Assembly (NCBI RefSeq): GCF_024323335.1 | Contig: NC_066579.1 | Coordinates: forward strand, 54,999,271-55,063,270 | Source of the DNA: Lathyrus oleraceus | Taxonomy: Eukaryota > Streptophyta > Magnoliopsida > Fabales > Fabaceae | Reading direction: 5' to 3' | DNA length: 64,000 bases | Shown here: positions 35,362-47,040 of the stretch, piece after piece | Position numbering within the stretch: position 1 is the stretch's first letter | How the letters are laid out: every line of letters starts with the position of its first letter | The notes under the pieces: generated by a model | What the model saw: only the letters and a program-made list of their open reading frames with translations | Told to the model about the DNA's origin: nothing | Databases searched by the model: none | Position numbers and translations under genes: made by a program

Positions 35362-35689
35362 TTTCCCGTTTAGCCAGAATAATGAGTGTATGTAATTGTG
35401 TCTCAATATTAATGAAGCGTAATATATTCAATTTCTTAATGTTTTAATATATTTTTTTATCTTTCCCATAACATTTTTTCTTTTGTCAAGAAAAAAGTCT
35501 TCAATTAAGTTATGTATTCAAAAATTCTATTTTCTGTCTGTTTAGGAGATATATCTCCGGAACAAGATAATAGAGTGCGGATTCGGAGATATATCTCCGG
35601 AATCAGTATGCCAGATTTTGAATGATCCACATCTATCTACAACTTCTATAAATTAAGGTGTTCTTGTTTTTTATTTCACACAAACTAAA

Positions 35690-36021
35690 AATGTCTAAAA
35701 TATCACAAATACACATCATCTGTTATGTTGCAAATATCTCCTCTAGCGCGACATCCAGACGAAAGTTTAAGCTCAACGAGTACACCACTCTTACCGATAT
35801 TAAATACGAAATCTATCATCTCATACCTTACAAATCGAAGAATTGTGAATCTCGAATATCGTTCACCGTTGATTGACAACAGAGGGAAAATTGAGTTCAA
35901 CATCTTTGAACTCAAGACAAATGCAGATGTAAAGGCTACGTGGAATACATATTTTTCTTTCGAAACAAAAGTTCCGCTGAAATTGGAAACGACGATTCAA
36001 GATCGGTCTAAAATATTGTGA
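35690..36021 (+). pseudogene. Short broken ORF, unrecognised, in third MULE-like element
   Basis: Starts MSKISQIHIICYVANI at 35690 and shifts frame near 35830 into LEYRSPLIDNRGKIEFNIF and onward, ending at 36021. The two halves make about 110 residues. It may be the N-terminal part of the lost transposase (compare the MULE-1 N-terminus), but I cannot show this. Confidence 0.3.
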
Positions 36022-36368
36022 AGGGTTGAAACGTCCACCTGGATATTGAAGTGTAATGTTGCATTTTATGTAGAAATCATCTATGTAATGCTTATGGTAT
36101 TTTACAAATTTTAATTTTATTTTATCAAATTACAAGTTTTTAGTTTTTGTCTTTGTTACTGTCGTGTATACATTACGAGAATGCATCTACAAAAATATAC
36201 TACAAATGTATCTCCGATATTAAAAAAACCCAATTAATAGAACGTCACTCAGAATGACCTACATTGAATGTGTATTAAGTGCGTTCAGATATACATCTCA
36301 GGAATCTGAAGAGTATTTTAGTATTTTCACGTGATGCGTAAATAACATATAGGTGCATTAAGAAATTC

Positions 36369-37331
36369 CAAAAACTTTAATGAGACTGATCACAAACAAC
36401 AAAACTATAAATTCTGTTCTATAATTAGACCACACAACTTGTATTTATAAGTGTCAGCAATAAATACATTGAATAAATACTAATCTAAAGAGTCGTATAA
36501 TACATCATCAATCCATGAAGTTGTTACACTTAAGGAGCATCTACATATTCTAATCCTAAACAACAAGCTTTGTCACAAATGCTGCTCAAAAAGTCTAAAT
36601 TGTTGCTTGTACCAAGTCACTGATCAACATCAACCGCACTGCATAGTAAGATGACACAGAACTACAACCTGAAATGCCAATCATGCAGCAGTTTTGAAGA
36701 GCTCGCGTTTTTTTATGACAAGCATACACATACAATTAACATTCAGTTGCTTCTAGGAGTCACTTTAATTAGTACAAGACACAAACAAAGATTGAAAAAA
36801 AAGTTGAGATTTTAATAGTATGAAAGATTCAACATTCATGCTGAAGTTTTGGCTAATAGAGGCACTAGTTCTGTAATCAGTACATGAATTTGCACAGAAA
36901 ATATCTCACAGAACCTTGGTGTAACAATACATACAATCAGTTTTTACCATAATACCTACCATACACATAAAAGAAAATAAATAAATAGAAGAACACCAAA
37001 TTAAAGACATATTCATAACTAATAATCAAAGTTCACCGTTACCTTCAAACAAACATCATTTTAAGGATGGAAGGACGACGGCTTCTAATAAACACAGCGG
37101 AACGAGTTTTCACATAGCATCTAGCGGCCGATGGGCAACTCCTCTGACTATAGACTGACCACATATGTGAGTACGCCATTTTCTAAATCACCACAACATA
37201 ATAAATGATTTATGAAAGAATGAAACCCAGACTAACATTCCTTTGGATGAGGTAAAAAAGTCCTGCCTAAATTCAAAAAAATGCTTATACATAAAACCAA
37301 ATACAAAATAACAAAAGCATATCACCTAGTT
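36369..37331. other. Intergenic region downstream of the PPR gene
   Basis: AT-rich. The part next to 37332 should include the PPR 3' UTR (transcribed leftward). No other gene seen. Confidence 0.5.
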
Positions 37332-38954
37332 TTACTCTTGTAGTAGACCTCTAGCAATCATTTCACGAAGAAGTTTCACCGCCTTATCATTCTTGTCGTT
37401 TTCAAACAAAGCACGAATAAGAGTTTCGTATGTTACAACATCAGGTGTGGAATTGTTGTCTTCCATTAGTGACATTAAGGACAATGCTTCCTCCAGATGT
37501 CCTTCTTTACAAAGGCCATTAATCATCACAGTATACATCCTAGCATCTAAATCATAGCCTTTAATCGTAAGATCCCTATAAATCTCTTGTGCATCCTTAA
37601 GTCTTCCATTTTTGCATAGTCCATCAACAAGTATAGTGTATGTATACATGCTCGGACGAATCCCTTGGTCTTTGATCTTCGTTAGTAATGCAATTGCCTC
37701 GTCAACCTTATGGTTTTTGCACAAAGCATCCAATAAAGAATTATAAGTGACCACATTAGCAGGTTGGCCTCTGTCATGCATCTCATCTATAAGATCCCAA
37801 ACATCAGAGATTCTCCCCGATTTACAAAGTCCATCAATAAGCGAATTGTACGTTATAGTTTCAGGAGCCATGTTTTTCAAATGCAATTCTTTGAAGAGAT
37901 TCACAGCTTCATCCACCATTCTACTCTTACATAATCCATCTATCATGACAGTGTAGCTGTGAATATTAGGTTCCACTCCTCTTCGAGCAAAAGAGTTGAA
38001 TACGTGTTTAGCCTTGTTCACTTCTTTAACCAAGAAATATCCATCCATCAAAGATGTATAAGTAACAACATTAGGTTTCACACCTTGTTTTATCATAACA
38101 GCCAACACATCTCTAGCGTTTTCCACCTCTCCTTCCTTACACAAACCATCAATCAGGGAATTGAAAGTCCGCACATTCGGGCTGATATTCTTCAACAACA
38201 TTTCATTTAACAAACCAATTGCTTCTTTCAATTGACCGACAATGCAAAGGCTGTTTACTAAAGTAGTATAAGTGATAATATCAGGAGAAATTCCTTTAAC
38301 AATCATTTCAGAATATAAACCGAATGCATCATTCACAAGTTTATCCTTTCCCAAACTATCAATGATTGTGTTGTACATTACCACGTCAGGCTTAACCAAC
38401 GACCCTTCTATCTTTTTAAGAACCTGCAAAGCAGCTTTTGTTTCTCCTATTTTACATAAACCGCCGATCAACGTCGCGTAACTAAAATGATCAAGTTGAA
38501 ACCCGTTCGCTATAACGTCGTCGTGAAAGTGAAGGGCTTTGTCAAGCTTGCCACTGTTACAGAGACCTCTGATAAGTGTATTCATTGTTACTGTATCAGG
38601 GTGATAACCTAGTTTGAGAATCTTGGCTAATACAGAAAATGCAAAATTGAGTTGACGAAGGTGGCAGAAACAATTAATCAAAATGTTCAAATTAACAATG
38701 TCGGTTCGAATTCCTCTAAGTTGCATTTGTTGAGAAAGGGAAATAGCAGTTTGAAAATGTTGGATCTTAACGAGGGAACCTAATATCTTGCCGAATTGGA
38801 AGATGGGAGGGGTAGGGTTTGTATTGAGCATGCGATTGAATGAGAAAACAGCATCCTCAACAGCAACAAGATTGTGATTATGAGAGAAGAATCGAAGAAG
38901 AAACAAGTTGGAAGACGGAACAGAGAGAACGTACCTTGGCCTCAATAGTGACAT
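37332..38954 (-). CDS. P-class PPR protein, restorer-of-fertility-like (RFL)
   Basis: Intact 540-codon intronless gene, the only intact conventional host gene in the window. The first about 25 residues (MSLLRPRYVLS...FFSH) are Arg/Ser/Leu rich with no acid residues, fitting a mitochondrial presequence. From about residue 51 there are 14 consecutive 35-residue PPR motifs (for example NVVTYNSLLDALCKNHKVDE), with no E, DYW or SMR domain. RFL proteins bind mitochondrial transcripts and promote cleavage or block expression; some restore fertility in CMS plants. The usual RFL length (about 500-800 aa) is met. Intact reading in a TE-dense setting suggests selection. The mRNA target cannot be named from this sequence alone. 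Confidence 0.93.
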   Translation of the reverse strand: MSLLRPRYVLSVPSSNLFLLRFFSHNHNLVAVEDAVFSFNRMLNTNPTPPIFQFGKILGSLVKIQHFQTAISLSQQMQLRGIRTDIVNLNILINCFCHLRQLNFAFSVLAKILKLGYHPDTVTMNTLIRGLCNSGKLDKALHFHDDVIANGFQLDHFSYATLIGGLCKIGETKAALQVLKKIEGSLVKPDVVMYNTIIDSLGKDKLVNDAFGLYSEMIVKGISPDIITYTTLVNSLCIVGQLKEAIGLLNEMLLKNISPNVRTFNSLIDGLCKEGEVENARDVLAVMIKQGVKPNVVTYTSLMDGYFLVKEVNKAKHVFNSFARRGVEPNIHSYTVMIDGLCKSRMVDEAVNLFKELHLKNMAPETITYNSLIDGLCKSGRISDVWDLIDEMHDRGQPANVVTYNSLLDALCKNHKVDEAIALLTKIKDQGIRPSMYTYTILVDGLCKNGRLKDAQEIYRDLTIKGYDLDARMYTVMINGLCKEGHLEEALSLMSLMEDNNSTPDVVTYETLIRALFENDKNDKAVKLLREMIARGLLQE

Positions 38955-39779
38955 TATTGTTTTTATTTTAACGCTTTTGGGGGCGGATTCTCTCCAGTCA
39001 AAATAATAAGCTTTGGGGCACTGTCCGATATATTTTTTTTTCAGGCCGAATAATGTCTAATACATGAACTCAATCAAAGATTATCTAAAGTATATAATTA
39101 TCATATTTAAGGTACACTTCTTTTTATCTTCACTTTTTATTATATTTATTTAGAACTATATAATTGAGTTGGATGTTAGACTGTTAATTTTTTAGATACA
39201 CTACACTCCGTTTTAGTGGATCGGAGATCAACATTTTCAAAGTCTTATTATCATCAATCAACACTAATTGTGGTTTCAATACGGAACAGTGTTCGTTTTC
39301 CACGATTGAATACTTTTATTTCAATCTGATTCGAAGCTTTCTCAACCTAAATGATTAGAGTTTCTAAAATCGAACCTCTAATCCTCCGTTTTTGATCTAT
39401 TTCGATAGCACGTCATTCTCGATCCAAAGTCAGATCTCTGTCGTAACCACCGTAAGATAGAAATGATAACTCCATGCGTCACACTGAAGAACTCTCCCAA
39501 ATTCTCCCATCTCACACCGCCTCCATTTTTTGTCATCAGTGAGATCCACATGAAAATAGTGTTTGCCGAAGATCCGCTACGAGAGAATCTCGTCCAAGCA
39601 ATGATTGACACTAAGACACAGAGAAAAGACAGACCGATGCTAAGATTTCAAGATCGGTAAAAGATAATTTACTCTAGCGTCATATGGAGTTCTCGTTGGT
39701 GTAACGACCACGGTAACAAATCACACGATACCAGGAACTTTTCATAGACGGCGAAAGTTCGTGTAATGTTCTCTACAAC
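38955..39779. other. Intergenic region 5' of the PPR gene
   Basis: Contains the PPR promoter and 5' UTR on the minus strand (no clear TATA box). Short frames at 39378-39660 on both strands have no recognisable content. Confidence 0.45.
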
Positions 39780-40754
39780 CACTACTACAAAAACTCCCTT
39801 TTACCTCGGTTGGAAAATGAGTTTTACCTCAGTTTCACATGCGAGGTAATGAAAAATGTCATGAAAACGTGTCACTTTCCCCTCGGTTGTAGATCCACTA
39901 AGGCGAAAATTTTATTGGTTATTGGTTCGATCACCATTAACAATATTTTTGTATTTTCAAAACTAGAAAGTGTGCGCCATATACCTCTCGATTTCTGCTA
40001 TTATCCGAGAAGAAAAATAAGTATTTATCTCAATTTGAAATAATAATCAAGGGGTAAAACTTTATTTTTGTAAATTATAATTTATTTTAAATTATAATTT
40101 GACCGGTATGTTTTTAGACATAACAAATATGCAAATTTTGTGACAGAATCAAAATGTTTTATTTTATAACATAACAAATTCATATATACATGGAATACTA
40201 AATTACATTGTTTACAAAACTAAATATACACATATCCAAAATGGTACACCAAGAGAACTTTTATACATATTCGAAAATAAAAGCATAATGACAAAACCAA
40301 ATATATGTGTAACCGAAAATCTATACACAATATTTACAACAATTAAGAAAAACTAGTGTTGTTGAGATTCATAAAAAGATAGGACGCAATCGACCCAACG
40401 TGATCGAGTGTCATCTATATCTTCTTGTGGGAATGGTCTTGGATCGTTAAACACCTATAATTTGAACAAAATTTAAATTAGAATAACTCAAAAACAAAAC
40501 ATTAAAGATTCAATCTCAACATAAACATTGTAACATAAACCTTTTACTAGCTAACAACAACAACATTAACTTAACTACTATAAATAAATTACATGCATAT
40601 GGATAAAGTCAATACATTAACTCATGAATTATTGATGCATCCGGAGACAGTATTAAACATATGTTTTATAGCATAGTATCCACACAAACATTTGTTGGAT
40701 TCCTTCCGCATCTATAAATAGTTTTCATATAGTTATTAATACACACAAAATAGA

Positions 40755-41015
40755 GAATTTTTTACCCAAATAACCCAATTTTTCAAAAAATATTCTCAAA
40801 ATAACCCACTTTTCAGATTATTTCCCAAAATACCCCATTTTGAAGAGGATGCGCCAGATGAATTGGCGCCTGCTCTTAAACTTAGAGAGGAGGCGCCAAT
40901 TGGATTGGCTATTCCACCTAGTGTTGTCAATCCAATTGGCGCCTGTGTGTTAAATTTTAAAGGAGACTCCAATTGGTCTGACACCTGTGTGTGTTTCGTA
41001 TTTTATTTTAAAAAT
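40755..41015 (+). repeat. Left TIR of MULE-2
   Basis: Inverted relative of 45877-46142; contains GGCGCCAATTGGATTGG and shorter variants. Confidence 0.7.
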
Positions 41016-41087
41016 ATTGTACATTTTAGATAAAGTCGAAATCGGACCAATTCATATTAATATTAATACCCATTTACACAAAAAAGA

Positions 41088-43304
41088 CTAATGTCGATGA
41101 CCGGGATCACCTAACCGACCTCTGGTCCCACATCCCCTAGCTACCTGAACTCGTGACCTTAACCCACGTTGATGATTCACCCCAGGTGTTTGAGTATCTG
41201 AGGGCCCATGAACATCACCACCAATTGCAGGAGATTGCCTGAGATAGTCAGACAAATCCACGTAGTCTTATGTATGCATCGAAAACGTACCTCCATAGTT
41301 GAGTTCATGACCATGTCAGAGTAGTTGGGTTATGTTTGAGTTGTTGGAGGGCGACCAGGACGAATGAAGGGAGACATTGGTGTGAATTATGCATCGAGGA
41401 AATGTTGAAATGATTGTTGTGGTGTTTGGTAGACATATGGTTGTTGAAGGTTTTGGTTTTGAGATGTTTGGGCTTCTTGGCTATAGTAGGAGGAGAGACG
41501 GTTGGTGTTAAATGATCGTTGAGTATTTTGACTAAGGTGGCTATGATAGGGTGATGTGTTAGGTGCATAATGATGTTGGGTGTCTTGATGATGATCTAGT
41601 TGTTGTTGGTGGTACGGAGTATGCTCTTGGTATTGTGGTTGAGTGTTTTGTATGTTAGGGTTGTAGGTTTGTGTGTTTGTGGATCAGGAATTTTGATGAA
41701 TAAGGGGTTGTGAGTAGCCGGTCTGACAATGTTGTTGGGGGTTAGATGTTTAGCCTTCTGGTGTGTAAGTTGCCTGGCGTGGATCGTATAAGTACATATC
41801 CTCGACGATGAACTCAAATCCAACCGATATGTACCAAGACATATAATTATGACTTGGTTTTTCTTTAGATGGCATCACAACGTCATTTAAGACATGGTCT
41901 TGGCGGTGCTTCCATTTGCGACACTCAGATCTAGCGAAGCTTTGCCATGGGTTAAAGTTCCATTGGTCGTTAACTTTACGTAGATACCATTCTCCTAGGT
42001 TTATCGGGGGATCTGGGATGTGTTGAAGCATACCAAACTGCAATTTAACACGATCACTATTGTGCATCTCCACAGTGGTGAATCTTATGATCGGTGTGCA
42101 TACAATCCAAACGGTTGCGTCTTGTTCGTTGATTTCATGGTCATGATCCAAATTTAGATATGGACGCCAAATGAACTAAAATGTGAACATATATTAGATT
42201 AAAAATTTGGTAGAAAAAATTAAAAAATTATTACGAAATAATTAGGTGAATGGCAATACATCTGTCGGTCGAAGGTGATCCAAGTGATTGCGATATCGGG
42301 TAATACAATGTCTAGGACATCTATTATAACTCATACCACGTGCCGACCATCTGCATCATAAAAGTAAACATATTATTTAGAGATAATAATCGGTAAAGTA
42401 AGTAAATATAGTCCATTTTAAGAACTTACTTTTGTGCATACGGGAATGTGAATGGGTTGTTGTTGACAGGCGCTAGGGACGGTAGTCTGGACCAACCCCA
42501 TGCTTGTAGCAAAACAGCACATCCATAAAATATAGATGTGTCTTTGTTTGCATTTTTATACAAAGAGCTATAAAGATAAGCCAAACAAGCGGATCCCCAA
42601 CTGTAACTTCCTATTCTATCTACATGTCTTAGTAAAGGTAAATACATAACATCCATACTAGAACCACTACCTTCGGGAAATACAAATAAACCAATTAAAA
42701 GCATAATGTAACACCTAATTTTTATTATTCGAGCCTCTTCGGTAGAATTCTCATCTAACTGTAAGTTGTTATAATATGCCTTAAGGCGTGAAAGGAGTAT
42801 ACATTGACCTCTTGATTTATCATCTAATAAATCAACATCCAAGAGGTCCACGCAAATTGAATTCTCATAGTTGGTTTTACCATTTACCGTCTTACCTTCG
42901 ATAGGCAGTCCCATTAACATGTAAACGTCTTCTAACGTCACGGTACATTCACCGATTGGAAACCAGAATGTGTGTGTCTTGGGACGCCATCTTTCACATA
43001 ATGCAAGAACAAATTTAGTATCCACCGACCAAGACATTATTTTGCTTACATGTCCAAAAATGACGAGTTCGACATAAGGTTGAATCATCACGTCCATGTG
43101 TACAAATTCGTGGACACAAGTTCGAAACCTAAAAACATCCTAAAAATGAAACAACAAAAGATGTTACTTTATAAAAATAAACAACAAATAAGTAACGCTA
43201 TAAAAAATTATTCTAGAAAAATAACACAAGAATTAAGCGCTTACATAAGTTGCTATGTTTGTAACCGTGCCTCTATGCGATTCACCCATAGTGAGGAGAG
43301 ACAT
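41088..43304 (-). pseudogene. Plant mobile domain gene of MULE-2
   Basis: Exon 1 43304-43245 (MSLLTMGESHRG and onward), exon 2 43139-42430 with the PMD core and an intact Trp where MULE-1 has TGA, exon 3 about 42353-42252 (SARGMSYNRCPRH), and exon 4 from 42175 (FIWRPYLNLDHDHE), all with plausible GT-AG borders. Exon 4 continues as QFGMLQHIPDPP, then a Gln/Pro/Tyr-rich tail. A TAA follows TYTPEG near 41750 and more stops occur before a GDPGH end near 41090. This copy shows what the full-length MULE PMD protein looked like: about 600 residues, core plus low-complexity tail. Confidence 0.75.
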
Positions 43305-43805
43305 CTTATCGTAGTAAATATATGAAACAGTGGTTGTTGTAGATGAAAGAGTTGTTGTTGTAGAGGAAGAAGTGATTGTTGGTGAGGAAAAAATGTGAGA
43401 CTTGGATGACTATTTATAATAAGGGACATGCAAAGACATGCAAAAGTTTGAATGCATGGATAAAAGTGTTTGCATGCTAGCGCCAATTGGTTTGGCTTAC
43501 ACATGTAAAATTAACATGCTAGCGCCATATGGATTGGCGCCTCATAGGCTTGCATGCATGTATGGTCTTCACATAGCTGACGCCTGCATGACTATCTACA
43601 TGCTGAGTTACGAGGTCTGCAAGGCGCCACATGGACTGGAGCCCATGTACAAGGATTACATGCTAGCTCCAATTGGATTGGCGCTAGGGCTTGCATGCAT
43701 GCCACATCACTTATCTATTTAAGTGTATTACCATTACATCCTACAATCAACACAAATTCATCTGCACCACAAAATTTACTTTTCTTATGCACAAAAAATA
43801 TTACA

Positions 43806-45351
43806 ATGTCATATACACTAAAATATACTATCAATGCTCACTGCAACGGTGAAACATATGAGTCTGATCTATACGGGTTTTGTTTTCGAAACACCGATAC
43901 TACTCGACTTACGATCAAGAGAAATTCAGATTTCTTGTATTTGAAAAAACGAATTGAATCCAGCATAGGATCTGGTCTTGTGTCACAAATCACGTATCAA
44001 AATCTAATTTTTTTCGAGAACAGTCAATGTAAAATTTTCCCGCTAAAGGTACCGGACGATGAAGATGTTGAATATATGTTTGTTATCCATGAACATTCTG
44101 GTTGCAACTCTATTGAGTTATATATTACTCTTCAACCAAGTATATCATTTCAACAATATCAGATAACTAATCAAGTTGAATCTGATGAATTTGATTTAGA
44201 AAACTCAGATGAAGCCACAAGGGTGCTTTGCTTATGGTTGTTGCACAAGACGACAACAATAATGTCTTTCCCATTGCCTTTGCTCTGGTTAAAGGTGAAA
44301 CCGTTGGTGGTTTCTTCCTTCGACATCTCAGAACACATGTCGCGCCACAAACCAACCTCTGTTTGATTTTAGATAGACATGTTGTCATTGAGAGTGATTA
44401 CAATAACCATGATAACGAATGACATGATCCTCCTTCTACCCATGTCTATTGCATTAGACATATCACACAAAACTTCATGTGTGCAATCAAAGACAAGAAC
44501 CTTCGCAAACAAGTGGTGAATGCAGGGTATGCTCTAACTCAGTCGTCATTTCAATATTACCGTGACGAAATTAGATTGTCTAATACAGATGCAGGAAGGT
44601 AGGTGGATAACATACCAGTAGAGCAGTGGACAATGGCATTTGATAGAGGCTATCGACGGGGCCACATGATGATAAACCTTGTGGAATGCATAAACGACGT
44701 ATTCAAAGGCATTAGAAATCTAGCAATAACCGCATTGGTCAGAACAACCTATTTTAGGTTGACATCTACCTTCGCAACCAGAGGTGAAAGATGAAGTGTA
44801 GTGTTAATGTCAGGTCAAATATTCAATGAATGTTGTATGAAAGTGATGAAAGAGGAAAGTATCAAAGTTAGCACACATGCGATTACAGTCTTTGACCGTC
44901 ATAGGCGAAATTTCAGTGTATAGGAAACAATGGACCACAATGAGGGGATGTCAAATTTATCTTATGCTGTCAAACTAAACAGAAGCTGGTACGACTGTGT
45001 AAAGTTCCATGCCTTCCGTATTCCTTGCTCCCATGTCATTGCGGCATGCGCACATACTCGCCAGGACGCTTACAACCATTTATCTGATGTTTACAAGGCC
45101 ATTATCGTCATGAATGTGTATAAAAAAGCTTCTCAGTGCTACCAATGGAGGAATACTGACCTCCATATGAAGGTGACATAGTTTGACACAATGATGAGAT
45201 GCGAAGAAAGAAAAAAGGACAGCCAAATAGCAAACGTATTAGAATAGAAATGGATATGAATGATAAAATGATAAGATCATGTAGTATATGTCGTCAACCC
45301 GGACACAATAAGAACAAATGTCCCAATCTAGGAGCAACATCTGCATCATAA
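43806..45351 (+). pseudogene. MULE-2 transposase, internal deletion and stops
   Basis: Starts MSYTLKYTINAHCNGE; residue 71 is Glu, the codon that is amber in MULE-1. Near 44213 about 0.9 kb is missing, removing the first catalytic Asp, and the frame shifts. The remainder matches MULE-1 (FFLRHLRTHVAPQTN, NLVECINDVFKGIRN, zinc knuckle CSICRQPGHNKNKC-like) but has TGA/TAG codons at Trp or Gln sites (44420, 44600, 44792, 44921, 45179). Most fit C-to-T change of methylated DNA. Confidence 0.85.
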
Positions 45352-45577
45352 TTTAGTACCTCCTTTTATTTTTTGTAACCTTGGATTTTTGTATACCATT
45401 AACTTTTTCTTACAACAAGGTTAACAACAAACATCACTACAACATAAGCACACTTAAAACAGAAGAATTCAAAATAAACAACACAAAAACCAAACACTGA
45501 ATATAGATGAAAATACTTAACCATAATATTTAAAAACAACATTTCTAACTGATTACAATAATCAAACTGATGTCATC

Positions 45578-45815
45578 TCATCCAAACATCATTTCCCTAG
45601 CATCCTTATCAGTTTTTACTCGCACCCAACCAAATATACTATCGAGTCTCTCAATACTTCTAATTTTTTCCTCTTCTGGTATTTTTTCCATCTAACCAAC
45701 GAACCAGCTCCCTCTTCAGTTGATCGAAACTACAGATGTTCCAAAAGAGCATTAACATCGGAGGTTTGTCTCTCAAATAAATCATTTTTCCATAGCGGCG
45801 ATGAATACCAAACAT
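45578..45815 (-). pseudogene. MULE-2 copy of the 78-aa unknown gene
   Basis: Starts MFGIHRRYGKMIYLRDKP, keeps FDQLKRELVRWLDGK, then has one extra A in an A-run (about 45689). After that the other frame restores EEEKIRSIERLDS and the end REMMFG before TGA. A TATAAATAG box lies about 50 bp upstream. Apart from the single insertion it lines up with the MULE-1 gene without gaps. Confidence 0.7.
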
Positions 45816-45876
45816 CTTTACAATATGGAGAAATGAGATGTGGGAAAATGAATCACACAACACCTCTATTTATAAA

Positions 45877-46142
45877 AAAAAATTGCACATTACACTGAGG
45901 CGCCAAACCAATTGGCGCCCCCTCTTCCAACTTACACATGAGCGCCAATTGGATTGGAAGCACCATGTGTTGTAGCCAATTCAATTGGTGCCCCCACTTA
46001 AAATTTAAGGGTAGGCGCCAATTGGTTTGGCGCCTATGCCTTATGTATTTTTTTTTGAAACTGGGGTAAATTGGGATTTTTTTTGAAAACTGGGTTATTT
46101 TGAGATTTTTTTTTAAATATGGGGTATTTGAGTAAAAATTTC
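45877..46142 (-). repeat. Right TIR of MULE-2
   Basis: Holds GGCGCCAAACCAATTGGCGCC and similar palindromic units; pairs with 40755-41015. Confidence 0.7.
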
Positions 46143-46300
46143 TAAAACGGAAGTAATATATTAGAGAAAATAAAAGAATGTCAAAAATAACAAGTAATAC
46201 TTACTTTTGGGAAAAAGAACTTTGCATTTTTACCTCTTACTTTACGAGACATTAAATTGTATCCCTCCATAGCTTTATATGTTGGTAAAAATTAAACATG

Positions 46301-46904
46301 AATAAAAACTATTCAAAATTAAAGGTAAATTTTGAGTATTACAAATAATATCACTTACACGATCAAAACGTCTTGCACAATTGAATAAAGATCATAGCGT
46401 AACGAGCATATCATAGTTACACTATTTTACATGGGACATATAATCATTTGTTACCAATGTGAAATGTATAAATATCCTGAATAATTAATAATGTGTAAAA
46501 AATTGATTTATAAAAGAAAACACAAATTCATATATACTTACGCATGGTAAGCAATCCTATGTAACATTCTTTTTTCTCACGAATGAACTTATTTTATATG
46601 TACGCCTGGATATCGTTTAGTTATATTGTTTAAATTAAATATTGAATGGGTCTAATAATCAATACTTTATTAAGTCTTTTTCAACACACATCTCATACAT
46701 GTGCTTAAAAGTTAACGCAAAAGTCAAATCTTGATGTGAGTCTTGACATTAAAAGTATTTGAGAACAACAAATATAAATTAAAATCACCATAAAATATGT
46801 ACCTACGTGCACCATAATTGTAGTCTGGTTATCTCCAACCAATTATCTCCCTTCAAAATATCCAGAACACAACTCTTTCCAAGTATATAAATTTGACTTG
46901 GTTC
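46301..46904. other. AT-rich region, possibly more CACTA sequence
   Basis: No ORF or motif that I can support. Some minus-strand codons near 46350-46470 could be a further Ulp1-like exon, but the frame has stops. Confidence 0.3.
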
Positions 46905-47040
46905 TGTAAGACCCTAATTTTGACTATAAGATCCCTCATGGCATCATATCATTGCACATTGCATTTTGCCTCAAGGATCATAACATCTTGGCTCCTTACC
47001 CTAGGGTGGGACTTGTGTGAGTTGGTTTGAGACCACCAAG
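46905..47040 (+). repeat. Extra 136-bp copy of the Ogre LTR start
   Basis: TGTAAGACCCTAATTTTGAC to CACCAAG, a diverged copy of 47041-47181, directly abutting the LTR. Either an older Ogre LTR into which this Ogre inserted, with CCAAG as TSD, or a local duplication. Confidence 0.8.

Larger units (their letters stand above)
34119..36368 (+). mobile_element. Degenerate MULE-like element (third)
   Basis: About 100-bp imperfect inverted ends: GAATTTCTTAATACAC at 34119 against the complement of 36368 (GAATTTCTTAATGCAC). Both also share CATATGTTA-type and AGATG-ATATC-GAACGCA stretches. Flanks AAAGACTTT and AAAAACTTT may be a decayed 9-bp TSD, off by one base from the TIR ends. It contains an OTU-like relic and a second broken frame. 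Internal copies of GGAGATATATCTCC (35546, 35586) echo motifs near the ends. Confidence 0.5.
40755..46142 (+). mobile_element. MULE-2, older relative of MULE-1 in opposite orientation
   Basis: 5388 bp with ends GAATTTTTTACCC and GAGTAAAAATTTC, TIRs of about 260 bp rich in GGCGCCAATTGG, and flanks CAAAATAGA / TAAAACGGA (6 of 9 alike, all three differences transitions). It carries the same three genes as MULE-1, all broken. Its PMD gene is longer than that of MULE-1, whereas its transposase has lost the first catalytic segment. Confidence 0.85.
39780..46300 (-). mobile_element. Probable CACTA (En/Spm) element remnant hosting MULE-2
   Basis: The left end CACTACTACAAAAACTCCC has the CACTA form and is followed by subterminal CCTCGGTT/ACCTCAG-type repeats (39800-39890). 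A minus-strand terminal exon, 40353-40454, encodes RPFPQEDIDDTRSRWVDCV and onward, ending at a stop with a good AG acceptor. On the far side of MULE-2, about 46205-46288 encodes KAMEGYNLMSRKVRGKN and onward with a GT donor. Both recall the Ulp1-like region found in plant CACTA elements. The right end is not visible; it may be lost or run into the Ogre region. Confidence 0.4.

Noticed and set aside
39378..39660. Overlapping 65-77 codon frames on both strands
   Set aside because: No conserved motif, promoter or splice evidence.
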